Assembly (NCBI GenBank): GCA_037446355.1
Contig: JBBIIT010000004.1
Span: forward strand, 45,360 to 109,359
From: Roseiarcus sp037446355
GTDB taxonomy: Bacteria; Pseudomonadota; Alphaproteobacteria; Rhizobiales; Beijerinckiaceae
Length of the DNA: 64,000 nucleotides
Direction: 5' to 3'
The stretch's first letter is position 1. Each line of letters begins with the position of its first letter. The notes under the pieces are model-generated. The model was not told the DNA's origin and ran no database searches. It saw only the letters and a list, made by a program, of their open reading frames with translations. Shown here one piece after another: positions 41,521 to 49,141 of this stretch. A program made the position numbers and the translations under genes.

Positions 41521-42800
41521 CGCGGCGCCGCCAGAGCGCCGAGGCGCGGCTGCAACGCCGCCATCGTGCGTTCGACCGCGCCCGCCTCCTTCTCGACCAC
41601 CTTCGCGGCGGCGCGCGCCATCGACCGGAGGCGCGCCGGATCGGCGAAGAGTTCTGCGAGACGCTCCGCGAGTTCGTCCGCGTCATGCGCGAGCGCCGCG
41701 CCGCCGCCGGCGTCGAGCAGTTGATAGACATCGGCGAAATTGCCGACATGCGGCCCGTGCAGAATCGCACTCGCGAGCTTGGCGGGCTCGATCGGGTTTT
41801 GGCCGCCGTGGCTGGCGAGCGACTTTCCGACGAATACGACTCCGGCGAGCCGATAGAACAACCCGAGTTCGCCCATGGTGTCGCATATGTAGATCGCCGT
41901 CTCGGGTCCGGGCGTCTGACCGCGCGAGCGCAAGGCGCAGTTCAGCCCCATAGCCTGCAATTCGGCGAGGATTTCCTCGCCGCGCGCGGGATGGCGCGGC
42001 GCGATCAAGGTCAGCGCGTCGGGAAACGTTCGCGCGATTCGCCGATGCGCCTCGGCGGCGATCCGTTCCTCGCCCTCGTGGGTGGAGGCGGCGATCCAGA
42101 TTTGCCGTCCCGAGGTCAGGCCAGACAGCGCCGCCAGTTCCTGCCTATCGGCGGGCGGCGCGGGCGCGTCGTATTTCAAGTTGCCGATCGCGCGCACCGC
42201 GCCCGCCCCGAGCTGCGACAGGCGCTCGGCGTCGCCCTCGCTTTGCGCGAGGCAAAGCTCTATCCGCCCCAGAAGCGCCCCGATGAAACCCCGCGCGTGG
42301 GACCAACGCTGGAACGAGCGCGGGCTCAAGCGCGCGTTGACCATCGTCAGCGGCGTGCGGGCCCGCGTGGCCTCGACGATCATGTTCGGCCACAGCTCGG
42401 ATTCGGCGATCAGCCCGAGATCGGGGCGCCAGTGGGTGAAAAAGCGGCGCGCGAAGCTCGGCGCATCGAGCGGCGCGAATTGATGAAACGCGCCCGCCGG
42501 CAGCCGCCGCGCCAGCAATTGCGCCGAAGTCACCGTGCCCGTCGTCACCAGCGCGCCGAGGCCGCTCTGCGTCAAACGCTCGACCAGCGGCAGCAGCGAC
42601 AGCGACTCGCCGACGCTGGCGCCATGCAGCCAGACCAGCGGCCCTTCGGGACGCTCGAGACCGGGGATTGCGCGCCGTTCGTCGACGCGGAGCGGGTCTT
42701 CCTTGCCATTGTTGAGCCGCAGCGACAGCAGCGGCCCCGCCAGCGGGCTCGCGAGACGTGTGACGACGCGATAGGCGCCGAGCGAGATCGGCAGGCTCAT
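41517..42800 (-). CDS. waaA: 3-deoxy-D-manno-octulosonic acid (Kdo) transferase WaaA
   Basis: ATG 42800 gives 427 residues; the longer frame overlaps the acyltransferase gene. An N-terminal membrane anchor is followed by the catalytic motif LHGASVGESLSL (Glu65 as general base) and the C-terminal CMP-Kdo site FVGKSLASHGGQNPIEPAKL. It adds Kdo residues to lipid IVA at the inner-membrane face. It is coupled by ATGA overlaps with the upstream acyltransferase gene and downstream lpxK. Confidence 0.95.
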   Translation of the reverse strand: MSLPISLGAYRVVTRLASPLAGPLLSLRLNNGKEDPLRVDERRAIPGLERPEGPLVWLHGASVGESLSLLPLVERLTQSGLGALVTTGTVTSAQLLARRLPAGAFHQFAPLDAPSFARRFFTHWRPDLGLIAESELWPNMIVEATRARTPLTMVNARLSPRSFQRWSHARGFIGALLGRIELCLAQSEGDAERLSQLGAGAVRAIGNLKYDAPAPPADRQELAALSGLTSGRQIWIAASTHEGEERIAAEAHRRIARTFPDALTLIAPRHPARGEEILAELQAMGLNCALRSRGQTPGPETAIYICDTMGELGLFYRLAGVVFVGKSLASHGGQNPIEPAKLASAILHGPHVGNFADVYQLLDAGGGAALAHDADELAERLAELFADPARLRSMARAAAKVVEKEAGAVERTMAALQPRLGALAAPR

Positions 42801-43513
42801 CGAGGCCTCAAATCGGCGCCGGGGTCGCGGTCGCCGACCAACTCGTAGGCGCGCCGGTGCACGGCGTCCAGGCTGGCTTCGACCGCTCGCCGAGCGGCCT
42901 CCATCGCCGCCTCGTCGGCGTCCGCGGCGACACGGATGAGGTCGCCGACGACGATCGCGCCGCGCCCGAACGGCAGACCGATGCTGGCCCGGTCCCACGA
43001 GTTGAAATCAAACCGGTGTGACGCGACGACCGCCGTCGGCGCGATCGGGCGGCCGGAAAGCCGCGCCAAAGTGACGATGCCGAGGCCGGCGACGCGGGCC
43101 TGCTTGGGCACGTCGGCGGTCATCGCGATCGAGGCGCCGGCGTCGAGTTGGCGCAATAATTCGCGCATCGCCGGCGCGCCGCCCTTTTCACGGATGCGGT
43201 GCGAGCGCCCGCCAGAGCCGCGCACGGGCGTCACGCCGAGATGGCGCAGCGCGGCGGCCTGGGCCTCGGCGTCGCCGTGTCGCGAGATCAGCGCCGCCAT
43301 GCGGACGATCGACTTCGGCCAGGCGAAGGACAGCATCAAATGCTGTCCGTGCCACATCGCGACGATGACGGGCGTCTGGCCCGCGACCGCCGCGTCGAGG
43401 TCGGCGGGTTCGCGCCGGAAGCGGGTGGTGCGCTCGACGAGCTTCAGATAGAGCGCGAGCGCCCTTCCGAGCGCATTTTGCGCCCAAGCCCCGCGCCCCC
43501 GCCCTTTCGCCAT
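42797..43513 (-). CDS. Lysophospholipid acyltransferase-family protein (DUF374)
   Basis: This 238-residue protein has the HxxxxD-like acyltransferase motif in IVAMWHGQHLMLSFAW, then ISRHGDAEAQAAALRHLG, VRGSGGRSHRIREKGG and MTADVPKQARVAGLGIVTLA. These mark the DUF374 branch. In Rhizobiales it sits beside waaA/lpxK and is suspected to acylate lipid A or a related envelope lipid; the acyl chain is unknown. Its stop overlaps the waaA start, and DUF4170 precedes it by 9 bases. Confidence 0.85.
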   Translation of the reverse strand: MAKGRGRGAWAQNALGRALALYLKLVERTTRFRREPADLDAAVAGQTPVIVAMWHGQHLMLSFAWPKSIVRMAALISRHGDAEAQAAALRHLGVTPVRGSGGRSHRIREKGGAPAMRELLRQLDAGASIAMTADVPKQARVAGLGIVTLARLSGRPIAPTAVVASHRFDFNSWDRASIGLPFGRGAIVVGDLIRVAADADEAAMEAARRAVEASLDAVHRRAYELVGDRDPGADLRPR

Positions 43514-43522
43514 CGCCCGTCC

Positions 43523-43795
43523 TCAGCCGAGCTTGCGTTTCAGGCCCGTCGGCTCAAGCAAACGATGCAGGTGGACAATGAAATAGCGCGTCTGGGCGCT
43601 GTCGACCGTCGCCTGCGCTTTCGCGCGCCAGGCCCGTTCGGCAGCTTCGTAGGTCGGAAACACGCCGACGACGTCGATCTTCGAGATGTCGCGGAACTCG
43701 TACCCATCAAGCGAGGTCAGTTCGCCACCGAGCACGAGATGCAGCAATTGCTTGGATTCGTGCTCCTCCGGAGACGCGGGCGGGTGGGACGTCAT
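43523..43795 (-). CDS. DUF4170 family protein
   Basis: The 90-residue soluble protein has the conserved pattern LLHLVLGGELTSLDGYEFRD, VVGVFPTYEAAERAWRAKAQ and TVDSAQTRYFIVHLHRLLEP. GAAGGA upstream of ATG 43795 supports the start. The function is not known to me. In many alphaproteobacteria it lies between a CysQ-type phosphatase and the Kdo/lipid A genes as here, suggesting a role in or regulation of envelope synthesis (inference). Confidence 0.82.
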   Translation of the reverse strand: MTSHPPASPEEHESKQLLHLVLGGELTSLDGYEFRDISKIDVVGVFPTYEAAERAWRAKAQATVDSAQTRYFIVHLHRLLEPTGLKRKLG

Positions 43796-43941
43796 GGCTT
43801 CGATCCTTCAAAGGCGCCCGGCGAGGGCATGGCGAAAGCGCCGTATAAGGGCGCAGGCGATTGGCGTCGGGCTTGCCTCGCGCAGAGGAAAAACGCAATC
43901 GGCGCCGTCCTTGTCCAATTCAAGTTTCGCGCCAAGCCGCT

Positions 43942-44778
43942 TCATCCCGGCCTCGCGCAGGCGCGCAGCGCCGCCGTCAACGCGCCCACGAGCGCGTCCG
44001 GCGCCGCGACGAGCAGATCGTGGCGCACGCGTTCGCGGTTGTAGCTGGGCGCCCGCCCCTCGGCGTCCTGGAGCGACGCTCCGGCTTCCGCCAGGATCAA
44101 GTCGGCGGCGGCAATGTCCCAATCGTGGGAATTGGGCGCCGCGAGCGCGGCGTCGAGCGAACCGCTGGCGACGCGCGCGAAGCGGTAGGCGAGCGAGGGG
44201 ATTTTCGGTTCCGCCGTCATCTCGACGCCCGCCGCGCGCGCGGCGGCTTCGACCATGGGACGCGGCCCGCCGACCCTTGCGCCCTCCAGCGATACGAGCG
44301 CCGAGGCGCGGATCGGCGATCCATCGAGAGTCGCGCCGCCGCCGAGCGCCGCTGCGTAAGTCTGGCGCAGCGCCGGAGCGTGGACCACGCCGGCGATCGG
44401 CCGCGTCCCCGAGACGAGCGCAATCGAGACCGTCCAGCGCGGATCGCCGGAGACGAAAGCTCGCGTGCCGTCGATGGGATCGACGATCAGCAGTTCGGTC
44501 CGCTCCCGGCGCGCGGCGTCGTCGGCCGTCTCCTCGGAGAGCCAGCCGGCTTGCGGAAACGCGCGGCAAAGCCGCTCTTTCAAGAACCGATCGACCGCGA
44601 AATCGGCTTCCGTCACCGGCGAGCCGCCGTGCTTGCTCTCGATCGCCGCCAGAGTGTGCGCCCCCTCCCGAAACCAGGGCATTGCGATTTCGCCGGCCAG
44701 GCGCGCGGCCTCGACGAGCGCCCCGAGCGAATCGGCGGCGCGGGCGCGAAGGCTCGCTGTATCTGGCGTCGTGGACAT
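43942..44778 (-). CDS. Inositol monophosphatase / CysQ-like 3'(2'),5'-bisphosphate nucleotidase family
   Basis: ATG 44778 gives 278 residues. Metal-binding motifs are ordered as expected: SKHGGSPVTEADFAVD, a WLSEETAD Glu, DPIDGTRAFVSGDPRWTVSI and the C-terminal SHDWDIAAADLILAEAGA. The family hydrolyses 3'-phosphoadenosine 5'-phosphate or inositol phosphates in a Li+-sensitive, Mg2+-dependent reaction. It heads the DUF4170-acyltransferase-waaA-lpxK run after a 146-base gap. A sulfur-metabolism or envelope-sugar role cannot be separated by sequence alone. Confidence 0.87.
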   Translation of the reverse strand: MSTTPDTASLRARAADSLGALVEAARLAGEIAMPWFREGAHTLAAIESKHGGSPVTEADFAVDRFLKERLCRAFPQAGWLSEETADDAARRERTELLIVDPIDGTRAFVSGDPRWTVSIALVSGTRPIAGVVHAPALRQTYAAALGGGATLDGSPIRASALVSLEGARVGGPRPMVEAAARAAGVEMTAEPKIPSLAYRFARVASGSLDAALAAPNSHDWDIAAADLILAEAGASLQDAEGRAPSYNRERVRHDLLVAAPDALVGALTAALRACARPG

Positions 44779-44825
44779 GGGTTCGGCCGCTGCTTTACCG
44801 GCCAGGGGCTTGGCCCGCAATGGCC

Positions 44826-45467
44826 TCAGCGGTCGGCGGCGATCAGCAGGCGCGCCGCGAACCCGCTCATCAAGGCCGCGACCGCATAGTCGAAGCCGCG
44901 CATCGCCTTGGGATGGGCGCGCACGCTCGCCACGAAGCGGGACGCGACGACGATCAGCGCCGCATTGACGAGCGAGCCTACGCACACGAACGTCGCGCCG
45001 AGCGCGAAGAATTTCGGCGTCGCGTCGGCGTCGCCCGCCTCGATGAATTGCGGCAGGAAGGTCACGAAGAACAGAATGATCTTCGGATTGGTCAGATTGA
45101 TGAGCGCGCCGGTCAGGAAGCTCCGCCCTAGCGTCGTCTCCACTGCCGCACCCGAGGCCAGCTTCAGCGCCGAACCGTGCCGCAGCGCCGAAATCGCGAG
45201 CCAAAGCAAATACAGAGCCCCGACGATCTTCAACCCGCCGTAAAGACGCGAGGAGGCCGCGATCAGCGCGGAAAGGCCGAGCGCCGCGGCGAAGGTGTGA
45301 ACGAGCACCCCGGCCATCGCGCCGCCGAGCGCGGCGAGGCCGTGCGCCCGCCCGCCGCTCAGGGTTTTCTGCATGAATAGCGCCATGTCCGGCCCGGGCG
45401 TCAAAGCCAGCAGCAGGCAGGCGGCTAGATAGGCGAGATAGATCGGCGTCGTGGGCAAAAAAGACAT
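44826..45467 (-). CDS. LysE-family amino-acid exporter (RhtB type), copy A
   Basis: The 213 residues have six hydrophobic helices. LLALTPGPDMALFMQKTLSGG is the LysE/RhtB N-terminal signature (LxxxxPGPxxxxV/F). LINLTNPKIILFFVTFLPQF is the conserved NPK motif. Such proteins export amino acids or homoserine lactones with the proton gradient. Another LysE-family gene lies 9 bases upstream on the same strand; the two share layout but differ in sequence. Confidence 0.87.
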   Translation of the reverse strand: MSFLPTTPIYLAYLAACLLLALTPGPDMALFMQKTLSGGRAHGLAALGGAMAGVLVHTFAAALGLSALIAASSRLYGGLKIVGALYLLWLAISALRHGSALKLASGAAVETTLGRSFLTGALINLTNPKIILFFVTFLPQFIEAGDADATPKFFALGATFVCVGSLVNAALIVVASRFVASVRAHPKAMRGFDYAVAALMSGFAARLLIAADR

Positions 45468-45476
45468 GCGCTCGCT

Positions 45477-46091
45477 CTATCGCGTTACGATCGTCAACGC
45501 CACGCTCGCCATCACGCCCGCCGTCGCCCGCCGGAGATAGGCCATCGCGCGCGACGAACGCATCCAGCCGCGCGCGCGGTCGGCGGCGAAGGCGTAGGCG
45601 CACAGCGTCGAGGTCAGGATGAACGTTCCCGTCGCCACGATTTCGAGGAAGCTCGTCAGCGGAATGGCGCCGATGTCGATGACCAGTGGCAGGATCGACA
45701 GGAAAAAGATGATGACCTTGGGATTACCCAGCGTCAGGGAAAGTGAGCCGAGAAACGCCCGCCAGCCGGCCGTCGCCCTCACGGGCGCCTGGGCAGGCTC
45801 CACCGAGGCCGGCGTTCGCGCGAGACCCCAAGCGATATAAGCCAGATAGGCCGCGCCCGCGTATTTGACCACGATGAACGCGGTCGCGAACTCATGCGCT
45901 ACCACCGATAGCCCGGTGGCGGCGAACGTCATCCAGACGAGATCGCCGACGACATAGCCGGCGATGAAAGGCGCGACCCCCTTCAGCCCATGGGAAAGCA
46001 CGCGCGCCACCAACGCCGCGATGCCCGGCCCGGGCGTGGCGACGGCGGCGAAATAGACGCTGGCGAATAGCAGAAGCGAGGATAGGGACAT
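45477..46091 (-). CDS. LysE-family amino-acid exporter, copy B
   Basis: ATG 46091 gives 204 residues; upstream extension of the frame is not family-like. The signature FAAVATPGPGIAALVARVLSHG and the second motif LSLTLGNPKVIIFFLSILP define the family, with six membrane helices. It precedes copy A by 9 bases, so the two are probably co-transcribed. It faces a divergent lipoprotein gene. Substrate unknown. Confidence 0.85.
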   Translation of the reverse strand: MSLSSLLLFASVYFAAVATPGPGIAALVARVLSHGLKGVAPFIAGYVVGDLVWMTFAATGLSVVAHEFATAFIVVKYAGAAYLAYIAWGLARTPASVEPAQAPVRATAGWRAFLGSLSLTLGNPKVIIFFLSILPLVIDIGAIPLTSFLEIVATGTFILTSTLCAYAFAADRARGWMRSSRAMAYLRRATAGVMASVALTIVTR

Positions 46092-46222
46092 CGGGCGGCT
46101 CGATCGAGCCGCACTTAACGCTCGCGCCGCGAGGGCCGTCAAGCGCGGCGCTTCGGCTTGACGCGGCGCCTTCCTTGCGCGTTCCTTGATGACGCGAACG
46201 AATCTCCCGGAGACCCCCACCG

Positions 46223-46558
46223 ATGCGCGCTCTGCTTCCCGTTCTCGGCCTCGCCCTCGCCCTTGCCGGCTGCAACACCCCGACGCCGCAGGCGGCCGAG
46301 CCGGCGCCAGGGTCGGTCGCGGTGACGCCGCCCGGCTTTCAATTGCCCGAGGGCGGCTCCTGCGCCGGCGACGTCGCGCGCTACCGAGCGATCCAGGACA
46401 ACGACCTGTCGATGGGCCATGTCGCGCAGTCGGTTTACAACCAGATCAAGCGCGAGATCGGCGCCGCCGAGGAAGAATGCAACGCCGGTCACGACGCCAA
46501 GTCGCGGGAGATGATCCTCGCCTCACGCCGAAAGCACGGCTATCCGACCGACCTTTGA
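46223..46558 (+). CDS. Small lipoprotein of unknown function
   Basis: The 111 residues begin with a signal peptide and lipobox LALAGC (lipidated Cys17). The mature part has one or two further Cys (GGSCAGD, EEECNAGHD) and a helical segment YRAIQDNDLSMGHVAQSVYN. I recognise no named family. The C-terminal 19 bases overlap the 3' end of the convergent Nudix gene on the other strand. Confidence 0.65.
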   Translation: MRALLPVLGLALALAGCNTPTPQAAEPAPGSVAVTPPGFQLPEGGSCAGDVARYRAIQDNDLSMGHVAQSVYNQIKREIGAAEEECNAGHDAKSREMILASRRKHGYPTDL

Positions 46559-47271
46559 GCGAAGGCGTAGCGCAGAAAGTCGCGCACGAATTCCAGGCTG
46601 CGGGCGGGATCGAGATCGGCCAATTCCCGCACGACATGGATACGCGCGAGTTCGGGTTGCGTCTCGCGCGCCAGAAACGCCTCGATGCGCGCCTTCGCCG
46701 CCTCGGCGGGAATGGCGAGCCGCATGATCTTCATGCAGGCGACGCGCGGCGGCGCATTAACGACGATCCATCCCGGATCAAAGCTCGTTTCGGACGCGGC
46801 GACGCCAGTCTCCTCTTCCAGTTCCCGCATGACGCTGGCGCCAAGATCGACCCGCGCGCCGAAAACGTCGCTGAGATCGGGCGTGCCGGCGGCGAAATAG
46901 ATCTTTCCGGCGTTGGCGGTGTGGGCGTTCATTTCGCCAAGCAGAAACGCGCCGTCCGAGCCCTGCAAAGCGGCCATCGAAAAGCCGTTGCAGACGGCTC
47001 CTCCGGGATAGCCGAAATCGCGCCAGGCGAGAAATTCGGCGAAATCGACTTCGAAAAATGCGCCCCGCAGCGCCGCGCCGCCGTCGAGCCTTTTCGCGAA
47101 TTCGTGGCGTCCGAGCAACAGCACGCGGCCGTTGAACAGGCTCGGCTGACGAAGCCGCCGCTGCTCCCAATACGCGCGAATGTCGTCGGCGCGCTCGCGC
47201 GAGAAATCCCAGGCGCGCGGCTCCAGCGCGAAATCGAGTTCGTCGACCTCGACAATGCGCGCCGCGCTCAA
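46540..47271 (-). CDS. Nudix hydrolase-like protein
   Basis: The 243 residues have a Nudix box end RELEEETGV near residue 135, with the preceding segment GARVDLGASVM. The usual upstream Glu of G-x5-E-x7-REUXEEXGU is not obvious, so the box is slightly degenerate. Its RNFxxR-like start and central AFLLGEMNAHTANAGKIYFAAG resemble the uncharacterised Nudix group linked to nucleoside-diphosphate-derivative hydrolysis. The ATG overlaps the phzF-type gene stop (ATGA), so the two are co-translated. Confidence 0.8.
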   Translation of the reverse strand: MSAARIVEVDELDFALEPRAWDFSRERADDIRAYWEQRRLRQPSLFNGRVLLLGRHEFAKRLDGGAALRGAFFEVDFAEFLAWRDFGYPGGAVCNGFSMAALQGSDGAFLLGEMNAHTANAGKIYFAAGTPDLSDVFGARVDLGASVMRELEEETGVAASETSFDPGWIVVNAPPRVACMKIMRLAIPAEAAKARIEAFLARETQPELARIHVVRELADLDPARSLEFVRDFLRYAFAQRSVG

Positions 47272-48167
47272 AGGTCGATCGTCCCCGAGGCGACGATCAC
47301 CGACGAGCCGCCGATGGTGGCGCTTTTCAGCGCGCCGCCCTCGACCTCGAGCCCGAGCGAAATATAGCTCGGTCGCCCCATCTCGACGCCCTGTTCGATC
47401 GTCAGCGTATGCTCGCCGTCCTCAGGCTGTTCGAACATCATCGCGACGCCGGCGAAGGCGGCGGCGGCGCTACCGGTCGCCGGGTCTTCGTAAACGCCCC
47501 AGCCGGAAGCGAACATGCGAGCGTGAATGTCGGCGCCCTCGCGCATGACCTCGCGCGTATAGAGATAGAGACAAGGCCCGCCGTTCTCGCCCCAGTGTTT
47601 GCGATCGGGGCGCGCGCGCGCCATCGCCGCCAGCGAGGCGACGGGCACGAAAAGATTGGGCGTGCCGGCGCCGATGAAGCTCGGCTCATGCGCGTCGAAT
47701 CCGATGTCGGAGGGTTCGAGCCCGAGATCGGCGGCGAGCGAAGCCGTCGAGGGCGCCTCGCCCAGCCTCTCGGGCAGTCGGGGCAGCGTGAAATAAGACG
47801 CGAGCGCCTCGCCGCGCCGATGGCGCGCGACGCAGACGACCTCGCCCACCTTTTCCTCGATCACCACGCGCAAATCTTCGGAGCGCAAGAGATCGGGCGC
47901 ACGCAGATGGGCGAGCAGCGCCGCCGTCCCAACCGTCGGATGGCCGGCGAACGGCAGTTCGCGCGCGGGCGTGAAAATGCGCACCGCCGCCGTGTTGACC
48001 GGGTTCTTCGGCTCGATCACGAACACGGTTTCGGAGAGGTTGAACTCGCGCGCGATTTGCTGCATCCGCGCATCGTCGAACCCCTCGGAGTCGATCACCA
48101 CCGCGAGCGGATTGCCCGATAGCGGCGCGTCCGTGAAAACGTCGAGTGTGTAATAGACGCGGCGCAT
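47268..48167 (-). CDS. PhzF-family isomerase
   Basis: ATG 48167 gives 299 residues. The N-terminal YYTLDVFTDAPLSGNPLAVV and the catalytic Glu47 in EFNLSETVFV match the PhzF fold (diaminopimelate-epimerase-like). FAGHPTVGTAALL and the C-terminal DPATGSAAAAFAGVAM complete the two symmetric lobes. PhzF itself isomerises a phenazine precursor, but most bacterial members have other, unknown substrates and no phenazine genes occur here. It is coupled to the Nudix gene and lies 11 bases after the pyridoxal kinase gene. Confidence 0.88.
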   Translation of the reverse strand: MRRVYYTLDVFTDAPLSGNPLAVVIDSEGFDDARMQQIAREFNLSETVFVIEPKNPVNTAAVRIFTPARELPFAGHPTVGTAALLAHLRAPDLLRSEDLRVVIEEKVGEVVCVARHRRGEALASYFTLPRLPERLGEAPSTASLAADLGLEPSDIGFDAHEPSFIGAGTPNLFVPVASLAAMARARPDRKHWGENGGPCLYLYTREVMREGADIHARMFASGWGVYEDPATGSAAAAFAGVAMMFEQPEDGEHTLTIEQGVEMGRPSYISLGLEVEGGALKSATIGGSSVIVASGTIDL

Positions 48168-48178
48168 GATCGGCAACC

Positions 48179-49033
48179 CTACAGCTTTTCCGGCGCGATG
48201 GCGCGGCTCGGACGGATGAATTCCTCTTGCGCCGCGACGAGCGCGAGTTCGCGCTGACCGGAATGCGCGGTGGCGGCGACGACGCCGTAGACGCTGGCCG
48301 CCGCTCCGGCAAGCGCGAATGGCGCGGAGCGCGAGCGCAGCCAATGCGCCGCGAAAAGCGCGGCCATGAGATCGCCGGCGCCGTTGACTGAAATCGGCAG
48401 GCGCGGCGTGCGCAGACGCCAGAAGTCGCCGCCCTCGCCCACGATCATGTCGAGCGCGTCGGCGGGCGTTTCGTCGAGGCGCAGCGAAGTGACGAGCGCG
48501 ACGTGCGGACCGCGCGCCTGCAATGTCGCGATCGCGGCGCGCGCCGCAGCGAGATTGCGCACGGCGCGGCCGGTCAGCCATTCCAGTTCAAACGCGTTCG
48601 GCGTCAGGATCGTGGCCGCGCCCATCGCGCGGTCGCGAAAGAACTCCCCGACCCCGGCTTCGACATAGACGCCCCTGCCCTCGTCGCCGATAACCGGATC
48701 GCACACATAGGCGGCGCCCGCGTTCGCGGCGCGCACGGCGGCGACCGCGCCAAGCACGGCCTCGCCAACCTCCGTCTTGCCGAGGTAGCCCGAAAGCACG
48801 GCGCTACAGCGCGCGAGCGCCCCAACGGCGGCGAGGCCGGCGACACATTCGTCAATCATGTCCGCCCCAAACGCGCGCCCGCGCCAGCCGGGATAGCCGG
48901 CGTGGCTGGAGAACTGCACGGTATGAATGGGCCAGACCTCGACGCCCATGCGCTGTAACGGAAACACGGTGGCCGAGTTTCCAACATGGCCATAGACGAC
49001 ATGCGACTGGATCGAGAGGATCGACAGGGACAT
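48179..49033 (-). CDS. pdxY: Pyridoxal kinase PdxY
   Basis: ATG 49033 gives 284 residues, the normal PdxY length; the longer frame adds non-family sequence. Hallmarks are LSIQSHVVYGHVGNSATVFPLQ at the start, PIHTVQFSSHAGYPGWRG, YVCDPVIGDEGRGVYVEAG, ILTPNAFELEWLTGR and the anion-hole region INGAGD-like SVNGAGDLMAALF. It phosphorylates pyridoxal to PLP in the salvage path. It is divergent from the adenine deaminase gene and upstream of phzF-type and Nudix genes on the same strand. Confidence 0.92.
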   Translation of the reverse strand: MSLSILSIQSHVVYGHVGNSATVFPLQRMGVEVWPIHTVQFSSHAGYPGWRGRAFGADMIDECVAGLAAVGALARCSAVLSGYLGKTEVGEAVLGAVAAVRAANAGAAYVCDPVIGDEGRGVYVEAGVGEFFRDRAMGAATILTPNAFELEWLTGRAVRNLAAARAAIATLQARGPHVALVTSLRLDETPADALDMIVGEGGDFWRLRTPRLPISVNGAGDLMAALFAAHWLRSRSAPFALAGAAASVYGVVAATAHSGQRELALVAAQEEFIRPSRAIAPEKL

Positions 49034-49141
49034 AACGGCAGGGGACGACGATTCGGGCGCCCAGTCAAAACCCGCCGCCCTTGTCATCCCCGCCTCGGAC
49101 TGGGAAACTGCGCCGACGCATCGGAAATGAGACAAACTGAA

